Assembly (NCBI GenBank): GCA_963710135.1
Contig: CAVPYY010000003.1
Span: 965,882-1,029,881 of the forward strand
From: SG8-30 sp963710135
GTDB taxonomy: Bacteria; Pseudomonadota; Gammaproteobacteria; Steroidobacterales; Steroidobacteraceae
Length of the DNA: 64,000 nt
Reading direction: 5' to 3'
Positions 26,784 through 35,667 of this stretch are shown here, in pieces. Position 1 is the stretch's first letter; each line of letters begins with the position of its first letter. The notes beneath the pieces were generated by a model. It ran no database searches, was not told where the DNA came from, and saw nothing but the letters and a program-made list of their open reading frames with translations. The position numbers and the translations under genes were made by a program.

Positions 26784-27743
26784 ATGGGACTGCGTGATTT
26801 GTTCCTGCGACGTCAGCAAGACCCGCCGCCCGTTCCGGCGGCCCGCCCCGCCGTGGCGGAGGCCCATGAGCATTGGCGGGTTCTGCCGCCCGGCACCGCA
26901 ACGTCGCCGGCCGCGGATTTCCTGAACCGGATCGCCGCGGAACTCGCAACGGGACCGGTCAACCTGCCTTGCTTTCCCGACATCGTGCCGCGCGTACGCA
27001 CGGCGCTCGACGATCCCCGCAGCACCGCCGACGACATCGTCAAGATCGCCGGCACCGAGCCCAGGCTTGCCGCCCGCCTGCTGCAGACGGCCAACTCGGT
27101 GGTGTTCAATCCCTCCGGCAAGCCGCTGGTTCACCTGCGGGCTGCCGTCACGCGCCTGGGCCACAGCCTGGTGCAGTCGGTGACCATGGTGTTCGCCATC
27201 CAGCAGATGAAGACAGAGCCCGCGCTGCGTCCGGTTGCCCGGCCGCTCGGCGACCTGTGGGAGAAGAGCATGGCGGTGGCATCCATCTGCCAGGTGCTGG
27301 CGCGACAGCTGCGCGTGCCGACCGACAAGGTGTTCCTGACCGGCCTGCTGCACGGCATCGGGCACTTCTACATCCTGGTACGTTCCACGGACGCTGACGG
27401 CGCAGTTGCCTACGACGAGCTGCCGGCCGATCTGGTGACCGCGGCGCACCCGTCGATGGGCGCCGCAATACTCACGAGGTGGGGTTTCGAGGACGTCATC
27501 TGCAGGGCGATCGCCAACCAGAACGACCACAAGCGTGAGTCCAGCCGCGCCGCGGACATCACCGACGTCGTCACCGCGAGCGTGGTGCTGGCGGAAGCGT
27601 TCCTGGAGCACGACGGCGACCTGGGCCGAACCGAGGGAGTGAACGCCTTCGAGCGCCTGGGCCTGGGTCCATATTCGCTGAAGGCCGTCCTGGAACACAC
27701 CGAGCACTCGCTGGATGCACTGCGTGACGCGCTGATGCATTAG
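26784..27743 (+). CDS. HDOD-domain signalling protein (paralogue 1)
   Basis: 319 aa. The HDOD core spans about 50-260: NLPCFPDIVPRVRTALDD, TEPRLAARLLQTANS, LRAAVTRLGHSLVQSV, FLTGLLHGIGHFYILV and SMGAAILTRWGFEDVICRAI. HDOD proteins resemble HD phosphohydrolases but lack the catalytic residues and act in two-component, DNA-damage or c-di-GMP signalling. No added output domain. Related to the tandem pair at 38.0-39.8 kb. Monocistronic. Confidence 0.87.
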   Translation: MGLRDLFLRRQQDPPPVPAARPAVAEAHEHWRVLPPGTATSPAADFLNRIAAELATGPVNLPCFPDIVPRVRTALDDPRSTADDIVKIAGTEPRLAARLLQTANSVVFNPSGKPLVHLRAAVTRLGHSLVQSVTMVFAIQQMKTEPALRPVARPLGDLWEKSMAVASICQVLARQLRVPTDKVFLTGLLHGIGHFYILVRSTDADGAVAYDELPADLVTAAHPSMGAAILTRWGFEDVICRAIANQNDHKRESSRAADITDVVTASVVLAEAFLEHDGDLGRTEGVNAFERLGLGPYSLKAVLEHTEHSLDALRDALMH

Positions 27744-27844
27744 GGCGCGACCGGACCGGTCGCACCGCCGCCTTGCGGCATTTCCGCCTTGTCGTCGCCC
27801 CCCGCGATCAGCAGACTGCGGCCGGGCAAGCATAGAGAACGAGG

Positions 27845-29239
27845 ATGAACGGCTGCCTGCGTGCCTGTGTCGCGATGGTCGCCATCTGGCTGGCCGGCTG
27901 CACCGCTGCGGCCACACTGGGCGAGCCGATCACGCAGGTGGTGGGGGAGCGGGGCTATCGGTTCGATGTCGCCTCGTCCACCCGGCACGCCGACGATACG
28001 CTGCTGATCCTGACCTTCTCGGGCGGCGGAACGCGCGCCTCGGCGCTGGCCTACGGCGTGCTCGAGCAACTGGCCCGAGATCGCGTGGCGGCGGATGGCC
28101 GCAGTGGGCGATTGCTGGACAAGGTGGACGTGATTTCCGCGGTATCCGGCGGCAGCGTCGTGGCGGCCTACTACGGCGCGTTCGGCGAGGCGATATTCCA
28201 TGGCTTTCGCGCACACTACCTGGAGCACCGCGGGCAACGCGACCTTTGGCTGGCCCTGCTGGCCTCTCCGTCCAACTGGATGAGGCTCGGATCCGGCGAG
28301 TTCTCGCGCGGCGATCTGTTCGCCGAGTATCTGGACCGCCGGCTGTTCCACGGCGCGACGTTTGCGGATCTCAAGGCCCACGATGAGCGCCCGTTCATCG
28401 TTCTCAATGCGACCGACCTGAGCGTCTCCGGCAGGTTCGAGTTCACCCAGGACTGGTTCGACGCGATCTGCACGGATCTGCTCGATTTTCCGGTGGCGCG
28501 CGCGGTGGCGGCGTCGGCGGCCTTGCCGGTGGCGATTACGCCCATCACCCTGCGTAACCGCGCCGGCAGCTGCGGGTATCAGATCCCCGAGTGGTTCCGC
28601 CGGCCTGATGAGGGCGCCGCGATCACACGCGACGCGCAGATGGCGGCAAGATTGATCGCCTATCAGGAGCCCGACCGCATCCGCTATCTGCATCTGGTCG
28701 ACGGCGGCGTGTCGGACAACCTCGGCAGTCGTGCGGCCATCGACGTTCTTGCGGCGATGGGTGACCTCGAGGACCTGCAGACGCGGCTTGGTCTCGCACG
28801 CTTGCGGCGCATCGCGGTGATCACCGTCAACGCGGCCGGCATCACGGCAGAGGACGTGGCGCTCAGGCGCAAGCCGCCGGGGGCGCTGGAGCTTGCCAGC
28901 CTGTCCGGCCGGGCCCTGATCGACCAGCACACGAGCGAGAACCTCGTGTTGATGCGTGAGTTGCTGGAGCGGTTGTCCGCGGCCTGCTCGCCGGGCCTGA
29001 CCGTCGACACTTACTGGATCGACGTCGACCTGAGCCGGCTGCCGGATGCCGGGCAGAGCGAGCGGCTGCGGACCATTCCCACGGGGCTGACGGTCGAGCC
29101 GGAGCTGGTCGCGGAGCTCATCTGCAGCGGCCGCGAGCTGCTGCTGGAGTCCGATGACTACAGGCGACTGGTACGGGACCTGGGTGGAAGCGACCCGGCG
29201 GCGTCGGGACCAATCAAGGCCTGTCCGATGGGGCCTTGA
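27845..29239 (+). CDS. Patatin-like phospholipase, lipoprotein
   Basis: 464 aa with a lipoprotein signal (VAMVAIWLAGC). Patatin features: oxyanion loop LTFSGGGTRASALAYGVLE, nucleophile elbow ISAVSGGSVVAAYY (GxSxG Ser), and the catalytic dyad Asp in HLVDGGVSDNLG (DGG). Likely a periplasmic or outer-membrane lipid acyl hydrolase acting on phospholipids. The start at 27845 follows GAACGAGG. Insertion of a helical stretch (SWMRLGSGEFSRGDLFAEYL-like) between the two motifs is normal for the bacterial subfamily. Confidence 0.87.
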   Translation: MNGCLRACVAMVAIWLAGCTAAATLGEPITQVVGERGYRFDVASSTRHADDTLLILTFSGGGTRASALAYGVLEQLARDRVAADGRSGRLLDKVDVISAVSGGSVVAAYYGAFGEAIFHGFRAHYLEHRGQRDLWLALLASPSNWMRLGSGEFSRGDLFAEYLDRRLFHGATFADLKAHDERPFIVLNATDLSVSGRFEFTQDWFDAICTDLLDFPVARAVAASAALPVAITPITLRNRAGSCGYQIPEWFRRPDEGAAITRDAQMAARLIAYQEPDRIRYLHLVDGGVSDNLGSRAAIDVLAAMGDLEDLQTRLGLARLRRIAVITVNAAGITAEDVALRRKPPGALELASLSGRALIDQHTSENLVLMRELLERLSAACSPGLTVDTYWIDVDLSRLPDAGQSERLRTIPTGLTVEPELVAELICSGRELLLESDDYRRLVRDLGGSDPAASGPIKACPMGP

Positions 29240-29367
29240 ACGCCGTCGCCGGGGTGTGGCGGCCATGGCAATTCGCCCCACGCACATGACGCTGAGCAGC
29301 CACCCGGGGCGCTGTCTTGCATCCGGGAGCGTATGCTAGGCCACCTGGCTGCTCCGGGAGAATCGCC

Positions 29368-30069
29368 GTGATCTCGATCAAGCAACAGGCGCGCTCCGCG
29401 GGGCGGCTGTACTTTCTGCTGCTGCTGAGCGCACCGCTTGGCCTCATGTACGTCCCGGGCAAGCTGATCGTCGCGGGCGACGCGACGGCAACCGCCGAGG
29501 CGATTCGTGCCTCCGGATGGCTGCTCCGGGCGGGAATCGCCAGCGAACTCATCCACCAGATCATCGTCATCTTCCTGGTGCTGGCGCTGTACCGGCTGTT
29601 CAAGCCGGTCAACGAGATGCTCGCCAAACAGCTGGTGATCCTGGGGGCGCTGGTCTCCGTGCCGATCATGTTCGTCAACGCCCTCAACAACATCGCGGCG
29701 CTCACCCTGGTGAGTGGCGCCGACTTCCTCAAGGTCTTCGACCGGGCCCAGCTCGACGCGCTGGCGTACCTGTTCGTGCGCCTGCACAGCCAGGGCATCA
29801 ACGTCACGTCGATCTTCTGGGGGTTGTGGCTGTTCCCGTTCGGCCTGCTCGCGATCCGTTCCGGCTTCATCCCGCGCATCTTCGGGTACCTGCTGCTGGT
29901 CGCCGGGTCGGCGTACCTGGTCAGCTCCTTCACGACCCTGCTGCTGCCGCAGTACGCCTCAGCGGTGGGACAAGTCGCCCTGCCGCTCGAGATCGCGGAA
30001 GTGCCGATCATCTTCTGGTTGCTGATCTGGGGCGCAACGGAACAAGCGCCACGGAGCCAGGTGGCCTGA
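29368..30069 (+). CDS. DUF4386-family membrane protein
   Basis: 233 aa, GTG start at 29368 preceded by GGGAGA. Six or so membrane helices, with ARSAGRLYFLLLLSAPLGLMYVP at the start, ELIHQIIVIFLVLALYRLFKP, FVNALNNIAAL and IFWGLWLFPFGLLAIRSGFIPRI, the last being the family hallmark. Function of DUF4386 is unknown. Followed 10 bp later by the DUF167 gene, perhaps co-transcribed. Confidence 0.82.
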   Translation: MISIKQQARSAGRLYFLLLLSAPLGLMYVPGKLIVAGDATATAEAIRASGWLLRAGIASELIHQIIVIFLVLALYRLFKPVNEMLAKQLVILGALVSVPIMFVNALNNIAALTLVSGADFLKVFDRAQLDALAYLFVRLHSQGINVTSIFWGLWLFPFGLLAIRSGFIPRIFGYLLLVAGSAYLVSSFTTLLLPQYASAVGQVALPLEIAEVPIIFWLLIWGATEQAPRSQVA

Positions 30070-30079
30070 CAAAGCCGCC

Positions 30080-30304
30080 GTGCTGTTGCAGGTCAAGGTC
30101 AAGCCGAACTCCCGCGCAAGCAGGCTCGACAGCCAGGACGATGGCACCTGGATCGCGCAGGTGCGTGCTCCGCCTGTGGACGGCAAGGCCAACGCGGAAT
30201 TGATCAGTCTCGTCGCCAGTCACTTCGGGTGTCGCAAGGCCGACGTGGCGATCAAGCGCGGCGTCACCGGTCGCGTCAAGTGGGTCAGCGTGGACAGGCC
30301 TTAG
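30080..30304 (+). CDS. DUF167 (YggU-like) protein
   Basis: 74 aa, GTG start. The family core KVKPNSRASRL...WIAQVRAPPVDGKANAELISLVASHFG and DVAIKRGVTGRVKWV is complete. YggU-type proteins are small, conserved and of unknown function. A short hairpin with T-rich tail follows the stop. Confidence 0.88.
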   Translation: MLLQVKVKPNSRASRLDSQDDGTWIAQVRAPPVDGKANAELISLVASHFGCRKADVAIKRGVTGRVKWVSVDRP

Positions 30305-30306
30305 CC

Positions 30307-30330
30307 CGGCCTTCGGCCGTTTAGCATTTT
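30307..30330 (+). terminator. Weak intrinsic terminator after the DUF167 gene
   Basis: CGGCC-TTC-GGCCG hairpin directly after the stop codon, followed by TTTAGCATTTT. The stem is only 5 bp, so efficiency is doubtful. Confidence 0.4.
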
Positions 30331-30447
30331 CTTAATGTCTGGCTAGCAGCTATTTAGGATCGGCAGCCGCGACCCACGCCGATAATTCCATCCACGGGCG
30401 GCGCCGCTGCGTCGCCGGATCCAACAATACAGATGGAGTCACTCGAC

Positions 30448-30948
30448 ATGAAACTGAAGGCTTTTCTGGCTGCGGCGCTGCTGCTGCCTGCGCTCAGCGC
30501 CGTGGCGGCCGAGGCGCCGAGCGTGGAGCGTGGGCGCTATCTGGTCGTCTTCGGCGGCTGCAACGACTGCCACACCGACGGTTACGCACAACACGACGGC
30601 GGCCTGCCCGAGAGTCAGTGGCTGACCGGTTCGGCGGTCGGCTTCCAGGGACCGTGGGGTACCAGCTACCCGGCGAATCTGCGTCTGACGACGGCGCGCA
30701 TGACGGAAGACGAATGGCTCGTCGCCGCCCGCGCGCGACGCATGCCGCCGATGCCCTGGTTCAACCTGGTGGCGCTGCGTGACGACGACCTGCGTTCGAT
30801 GTACCGCTTCGTGAAGAGCCTCGGCGAACCGGGCAAGCCGGTTCCGGCCTACGTGGCGCCGGGTGGGGTCGTCAATACGCCGGTGATCGTGTTTGTCCCG
30901 CAGCAGCCCGCGGCGCCAGCCGTGGCGCGGGTGAATGCGGCACGTTGA
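30448..30948 (+). CDS. Periplasmic c-type cytochrome, single haem
   Basis: 166 aa with a clear signal peptide (FLAAALLLPALSAVAAEA). Haem motif CNDCH in GRYLVVFGGCNDCHTDG; a distal Met is available in RRMPPMPW. The segment FVKSLGEPGKPVPAYVAPGG is usual in alcohol-dehydrogenase/cytochrome-type c domains. Carries electrons in the periplasm; partner not in the window. The ATG at 30448 has GGAG at 9 bases; an in-frame ATG 15 bases upstream would extend the signal slightly. Confidence 0.86.
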   Translation: MKLKAFLAAALLLPALSAVAAEAPSVERGRYLVVFGGCNDCHTDGYAQHDGGLPESQWLTGSAVGFQGPWGTSYPANLRLTTARMTEDEWLVAARARRMPPMPWFNLVALRDDDLRSMYRFVKSLGEPGKPVPAYVAPGGVVNTPVIVFVPQQPAAPAVARVNAAR

Positions 30949-30969
30949 GGCGAGTCCAGGCCGGCGGGC

Positions 30970-32319
30970 TCAGTGGCCCGCCGGCACCTCGGCAAGTTCC
31001 AGCGGCCGGGCGACCAGCAGGCGGAAGCGACCGCGTCCGGTCTTCTCGATGCGCACGGCGTCGCCGCGTTCGGCCAGTCGCCGCGATAGCAGGATGAGGC
31101 GGGCTTCGAGGTTGCCGGACAGTTCCGGCAGGCGAATGGCGGGGTCGACGCGCAGCTCGCGGTTGGAGAACTCGGTCCGTCCGTGCAGCGCGTACTCGCT
31201 GGCCAGTTTCCAGAAGATCGCCCCGGCCACACCCTTGATGAGGTACTCGTCGTCCAGGAACACAGTGTCGTTGGCGGCGAAACGGCGGACACGAATCGCC
31301 GCCCCGCGATGCTGGCGCGCCTTGTGGGCCGGTGCCGCGCCCTCCAGTGCGGTGTCGGCGGCCTGCTCCGCCAGGCGTATACCGGACGCGATGTGCGCGG
31401 CCAGCGCGACCAGCGCGTCCTCATCGTCGTAGCCGAAGCGGCCCGCGTCGGTATCTTCGACGTACAGCGCACCGAGCAGCCGGTCGCCTGCGAGAATCGG
31501 CACTGCCAGCTGGCTGCCCGGCTCCGACAGGCCGGGGAACGGGATCTCCGTGCAGAGTTCCTTCGTCGCCTCGTCGCCTTCGAGGCTGGCGCGGACTGCA
31601 CGCCCGTACGAGTACTCGGAGGTCGAGTAGTTGATGCGGATCGGCACCCGTTCCCGCGCCGCCACGCCGATGACCCCTTGTCCCGGAAGGATCTCGGCGC
31701 CGACTCCGGAGACGGGGTAACCGCGCGAGGCGACCGTGTAGAGCCCGCCGGTCGTTTCGTCGGCCACGAGAATCATTGCGTGCTCGATGCCGAAGCCGCT
31801 CTGCAGTACGTCCAGCGCGCGCTCGAGCAGGGTATCGAGGTCGCGAGCCTCCGCCAGTTCGGCCCCCGCTCGCCTGAGTGTTGCGAGCAGGTTGCGGTGT
31901 GCGAGGGGCGCGTTGCGTTCGCCACCCGTTATCCGTTCGATCTCCACCACCCGGTAGACGTCGGCCCCCCTGAGTCGGAACACGCCGGCCATGCCGGTAT
32001 GCGAAGCGATGCCGGCGAGCTTCGCCTTCATGCTCTCGAACAACGGCCCCTCGAGTCTCGGTGCGCAGGTACTCCACCCGCAGCTGGAACAGCGCAGCGG
32101 TGCCGGGGTGCGCCGCGAGCAGCGTCGCTGCGGATTGGCCAGCACGTTCTGGCGGGTCTTGTTGAAGAACTGGAACGACAGCGCCAGGTGCTCCGGATCG
32201 ACGTAGTGCATCTGGGAGACGTAGGACACGTTGGGCGTGCCGTCGGGCGCACAGGTCGCCACCAGCGTCGGGACGCCCCCTTCCAGGCACTCGCGGATGG
32301 CGTCGAGGCTGAGCGCCAT
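30970..32319 (-). CDS. PNPOx-fold plus GAF domain regulator with C-terminal winged-helix-like region
   Basis: 449 aa. Residues 1-130 are a flavin-binding pyridoxamine-phosphate-oxidase-like domain (LVATCAPDGTPNVSYVSQMHYVD, LALSFQFFNKTRQNVL). Residues 145-320 are a GAF domain (LDTLLERALDVLQSGFGIEHAMILVAD, GQGVIGVAARERVPIRI, LAVPILAGDRLLGALYVED). Residues 350-440 (FLDDEYLIKGVAGAIFWKL, EFSNRELRVDP) look like a winged-helix output. A local pair of compensating indels (about 32060-32150) garbles 25 residues; the neighbouring frame there reads LLAAHPGTAALFQLRVEYL. Likely a redox or ligand sensor. Confidence 0.75.
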   Translation of the reverse strand: MALSLDAIRECLEGGVPTLVATCAPDGTPNVSYVSQMHYVDPEHLALSFQFFNKTRQNVLANPQRRCSRRTPAPLRCSSCGWSTCAPRLEGPLFESMKAKLAGIASHTGMAGVFRLRGADVYRVVEIERITGGERNAPLAHRNLLATLRRAGAELAEARDLDTLLERALDVLQSGFGIEHAMILVADETTGGLYTVASRGYPVSGVGAEILPGQGVIGVAARERVPIRINYSTSEYSYGRAVRASLEGDEATKELCTEIPFPGLSEPGSQLAVPILAGDRLLGALYVEDTDAGRFGYDDEDALVALAAHIASGIRLAEQAADTALEGAAPAHKARQHRGAAIRVRRFAANDTVFLDDEYLIKGVAGAIFWKLASEYALHGRTEFSNRELRVDPAIRLPELSGNLEARLILLSRRLAERGDAVRIEKTGRGRFRLLVARPLELAEVPAGH

Positions 32320-32322
32320 GGC

Positions 32323-32817
32323 TCAGGAGCGCAGCGGCTCGCCGGCGCGCGGGCCGGGCGTCTGCGCGAAGGCGGCATCCGGGCGGAAGGTCACGCGCAC
32401 CAGCTCTTCCCCGGCCGCGCGGAGATACGCCGCCGCCCAGCTGCCGCCATGACCGACCCGCTCGAGGTCCTTGCCAAAGGCCTGCCGGTAGCGGGTCACC
32501 ACGGCCTGGTCGCGGGCGCTGCATCGCTCGACCGTGGCGCCCGGCGCCTTGAGCTGTATGGTGCGGTGGCTGCTCGGCAGGTTGAAGACGACCGCGATGG
32601 GCCTGCCGCTTCGCAGATCGCTCAGCAGGGCTCCAGCCTGGCCAGGCGAAACGTAGACCGATACGCGCCGCCGGTCCGGGCTCACGCTGCACCCCCAGGC
32701 CCGGGCCAGACTGGGACGCAGGTCGGTCCCGCTGGAGCAGACTGCGATCGACACCCCGCTGACCATGAAGTCAGCATGGTCCTGGTCGAGTATCGGCTCC
32801 GGCACACGGGGCGGCAT
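32323..32817 (-). CDS. PNPOx-like flavin/cofactor-binding protein
   Basis: 164 aa from the ATG at 32817 (PPRVPEPILDQDHADFM). VSIAVCSSGTDLRPSLARAWG, RRRVSVYVSPGQAGALLSDL and RPIAVVFNLPSSHRTIQLKG-like text (written RTIQLKAPGA) mark a split-barrel pyridoxamine-5'-phosphate-oxidase fold. The stop is 3 bp before the ATG of the PNPOx-GAF gene, so the two form an operon with two PNPOx modules, suggesting a functional pair. Confidence 0.72.
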   Translation of the reverse strand: MPPRVPEPILDQDHADFMVSGVSIAVCSSGTDLRPSLARAWGCSVSPDRRRVSVYVSPGQAGALLSDLRSGRPIAVVFNLPSSHRTIQLKAPGATVERCSARDQAVVTRYRQAFGKDLERVGHGGSWAAAYLRAAGEELVRVTFRPDAAFAQTPGPRAGEPLRS

Positions 32818-32877
32818 GCGCGCAATAATACGCCCGGGCGCGGTCGGCCAGGAATCGGCGCCGGGAGGCAATCTCAC

Positions 32878-33357
32878 ATGACTCGTAGTGGTCTATTGGC
32901 GCTGGCCATGGGCGTCCTGGTGCTCGGAGGGTGTGTGCGGGAGGAGGCGACGCCAGTCGTGGAGAAGGATCCTGAGCCGACCTACAACTGGGAGGATAAC
33001 CAGGCCGAGATCCGCGATCTGCTGCGGGCCTCGACCGAGGCGTTCAATCGCGGCGACCTGGCGGGGCACCTGGCGATCTACGACCCGTCGGTGACGTTCA
33101 TGAAGCCGGACGGACCGCGTCCGGGCGTCGCCGCCATCGAGGCGGACTTCCGCGAGGCGTACTTCGTCGATGGCGTCCCGCGGCAGCTGCTGCAGATCGA
33201 CCAGATCGCCATGCGCCAGCTCGGTGCCGACGCGGCGCTGGTGACGGGCCGGTTCGTGTTGTTCGGTGGCGAGGCGGAGGAACAGGCGGGGCGCTTCACG
33301 ACACTCTGGCTACGTACACCTGCCGGCTGGCGGGTGATTCACGATCACTCGAGCTGA
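32878..33357 (+). CDS. SnoaL/NTF2-like lipoprotein
   Basis: 159 aa: lipoprotein signal (LALAMGVLVLGGC), then an NTF2-like cone fold, IRDLLRASTEAFNRGDLAGHLAIYDPSVTFM, GVAAIEADFREAYF, ALVTGRFVLFGG and FTTLWLRTPAGWRVIHDHSS. These are typical of DUF4440/SnoaL-like proteins that bind small molecules; enzymatic role unknown. GGGAGGC precedes the ATG. One base separates it from the GNAT gene, so probably co-transcribed. Confidence 0.82.
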   Translation: MTRSGLLALAMGVLVLGGCVREEATPVVEKDPEPTYNWEDNQAEIRDLLRASTEAFNRGDLAGHLAIYDPSVTFMKPDGPRPGVAAIEADFREAYFVDGVPRQLLQIDQIAMRQLGADAALVTGRFVLFGGEAEEQAGRFTTLWLRTPAGWRVIHDHSS

Positions 33358-33358
33358 C

Positions 33359-33808
33359 GTGATCGAACTGCGTGAACTCACCGGCGCCAACTGGCGGGCC
33401 TGTGCCGCCCTCGAGCTGCCCGTCTCGCAGCAGGGGCTGGTCGCGCCGAACGTGTTCTCGATTGCCGAACTGCACTTCGAGCCGCACTACGTGCCCCGCG
33501 TCATCTGTTTCGAGGAACAGGTCGTCGGCTTCCTGATGTACTGCCCCGAGACCGAGCCGCCCGACCCGACGCTGTACTGGCTCTTTCGCTTGATGGTGGC
33601 CCCGGCGTGGCAAGGCAAAGGGTACGGCATGGCGGCGATTCGTCTTGCAGTCGCGGAGATACGAGCACGCGGCGCGACCCGGATCCGCACCATGCACCGT
33701 CCGTCCAACGTCCGCGCGTCGCACCTGTACATCAAGGCGGGGTTCACCGAAATGGGCCTGCGGGACGATGGAGACATGGAGCTCGAGATGCGATTGGAGT
33801 CGCAGTAG
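33359..33808 (+). CDS. GNAT acetyltransferase
   Basis: 149 aa, GTG start. Acetyl-CoA-binding motif A: LFRLMVAPAWQGKGYGMAAIRLAV (QGKGYG is the pyrophosphate loop), then NVRASHLYIKAGFTEMGL (motif B). Substrate unknown; spermidine-like sequence features (PETEPPDPTLYWLFRLM) are reminiscent of diamine N-acetyltransferases. Directly follows the SnoaL-like gene. Confidence 0.86.
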   Translation: MIELRELTGANWRACAALELPVSQQGLVAPNVFSIAELHFEPHYVPRVICFEEQVVGFLMYCPETEPPDPTLYWLFRLMVAPAWQGKGYGMAAIRLAVAEIRARGATRIRTMHRPSNVRASHLYIKAGFTEMGLRDDGDMELEMRLESQ

Positions 33809-33824
33809 CTTATTCTCCTGCGGC

Positions 33825-34811
33825 ATGAAGGCGCTGGTCACGGGCAGTTCCGGTCATTTGGGCGAGGCGCTCATGCGCACCCTGCGGGCCGCCGGCGAGC
33901 CGGCTCTGGGGCTCGACGTCAGCCCCTCGCCGTGGACGGATGTCGTCGGCTCGATCTCCGACAGCGCCTGCGTCGAGCGCTGCATGGACGGTGTCGATAC
34001 GGTCTTTCACACGGCCACGCTGCACAAGCCCCATGTGGCGACACATTCCAAGCAGGAATTCATCGAAACCAACGTCACCGGCACGCTCGTGCTGCTGGAG
34101 GCGGCGGTGGCCGCCGGTGTGGGCGCGTTCGTGTTCACCAGCACGACGAGCACCTTCGGGGACGCGCTGCGGCCGCCTGTCGGCACGCCCGCGGCGTGGG
34201 TAACTGAGAACACCACGCCGATCCCCAAGAACATATACGGCGTGACCAAGACGGCGGCCGAGGACCTGTGCTGGCTGTTCCATCGCCGTCATGGGCTGAA
34301 CTGCATCGTCCTGAAGACTTCCCGCTTCTTTCCGGAGGACGATGACGACCGGACACGCCGGTCGGAATTCGGGGCGGACAATTCCAAGGCCAACGAATTC
34401 CTGTTCCGGCGGGTCGAGATTGAAGACGTTGTCACGGCACACCTGGCGGCCCGCGAGCGTGCGGCCAGTCTGGGCTTTGGCCGCTACATCATCAGCGCGA
34501 CCAGCCCCTTGCTGCCCGAGGATCTGCCGTTGCTGAACACGGATGCGGCGGCGGCCGTGCTCGCGCGGGTGCCGGCATACGGGCCGGTCTACGCCGCGCG
34601 CGGCTGGCGCATGTTCGAGCGCATCGATCGCGTCTATGTCAACGCAGCCGCGCGTCGTGACCTGGGCTGGCGCCCGAAGTACGACTTCAACTACGTGCTC
34701 GAGAGCCTGCGCGGCGGTGCGTATCCACGCAGCCCGCTGGCCGTGGCGATCGGCGCCAAGGGCTACCATGACCGGGTGTTCGAGGACGGCCCGTATCCGG
34801 TCCACGGCTGA
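33825..34811 (+). CDS. NAD-dependent epimerase/dehydratase (extended SDR)
   Basis: 328 aa. NAD-binding motif TGSSGHLGEAL at the N terminus, DTVFHTATLHKPHV, FVFTSTTSTFGD (catalytic Ser/Thr), and NIYGVTKTAAEDLC with the YxxxK pair. The C-terminal substrate domain (RRVEIEDVVTAHLAA, GWRPKYDFNYVLESLR) is that of sugar-nucleotide or steroid-type epimerases. It follows the GNAT gene by 16 bp. Confidence 0.86.
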   Translation: MKALVTGSSGHLGEALMRTLRAAGEPALGLDVSPSPWTDVVGSISDSACVERCMDGVDTVFHTATLHKPHVATHSKQEFIETNVTGTLVLLEAAVAAGVGAFVFTSTTSTFGDALRPPVGTPAAWVTENTTPIPKNIYGVTKTAAEDLCWLFHRRHGLNCIVLKTSRFFPEDDDDRTRRSEFGADNSKANEFLFRRVEIEDVVTAHLAARERAASLGFGRYIISATSPLLPEDLPLLNTDAAAAVLARVPAYGPVYAARGWRMFERIDRVYVNAAARRDLGWRPKYDFNYVLESLRGGAYPRSPLAVAIGAKGYHDRVFEDGPYPVHG

Positions 34812-34884
34812 GCGGAGCATGCGGCACCGCGCAATGTGACCCGCTGCGCACGGACGCACTGCTTCCCCGGACTAGACTGACGGC

Positions 34885-35610
34885 ATGAATACGGCCGACA
34901 AACAAACCGACAACGCCGTCTACGGCATCATCGGCGCGAATGTGCTGACGCTGATCATGGCGGTGTGGCAGCACTGGTCGTTGCTCGGCCTGCTTTGGCC
35001 GTTCTGGATCCAGAGCGTGATCATTGGCTGGTACGCCCGGCAGCGGATCCTCAAGCTCCAGCAGTTCTCGACCGAGGGTCTGACCATGAACGACCAGGCG
35101 GTCGCGGAAACTGCCGCGCGCGGGACAAGGTCGCGAACTTCTTTCTGCTGCACTACGGCGCCTTTCATATCGGCTACCTGATGTTCCTGCTGATGGCCAC
35201 CTTCGGGGCCGCACGAGGACGGCATGCTGCCGATTACGCAAGAAGGCTCGGACGCGGTCACTTTTCTGGAAGTCGGGACGATCGGCGGGCTGGATGTCCT
35301 GATCTTCATCGGGCTCGGCGTGACGTTCTGGTACAGCCACCGTGCCTCGCACCTGGAACATGTGCGCGCGGACCTCGCCGGCCGGCCCAATCTCGGCACA
35401 CTCATGTTTCTGCCCTATGCGCGCGTAATCCCCATGCACCTGACCATCGTGATCGGCGCGCAGATCGCGAGTGGGGCGCTATGGCTGTTCGTCGCCCTGA
35501 AAACGGTTGCCGACGTGATCATGCACAAGGTGGAGCACCGCACGCTGCAGGGCGGCGCCCCCGCCACCGCCCGATCCGGCCAGCCGCCGACAAATCGCAG
35601 CATCACGTAA
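34885..35610 (+). CDS. DUF6498-type membrane protein, frameshifted
   Basis: About 240 aa. Frame 1 (34885-35130): VYGIIGANVLTLIMAVWQHW, LLGLLWPFWIQSVIIGWYARQRIL. Middle (35125-35215, other frame): KVANFFLLHYGAFHIGYLMFLL. Last (35224-35610): GGLDVLIFIGLGVTFWYSHR, NLGTLMFLPYARVIPMHLTIV and AIASGALWLFVALKTVADVIMH-like helix. Two indels near 35125 and 35215 break it. The HYGxFH and KTxxDxxxH motifs are typical of the family, whose function is unknown. Confidence 0.68.
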
Positions 35611-35667
35611 GATCGGCGCCAGTCGGACCGGCAGCGTCACGCGTGCTGCCGTCTGGGAGAATGCGCC

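Noticed and set aside
27740..29287. Minus-strand frame of 515 codons
   Set aside because: Antisense to the patatin gene with its intact catalytic motifs; no recognizable fold.
31183..33357. Plus-strand frame of 724 codons
   Set aside because: Antisense to two clear PNPOx genes and fused to the SnoaL-like gene; its residues have no domain and reflect GC-rich third-position bias.
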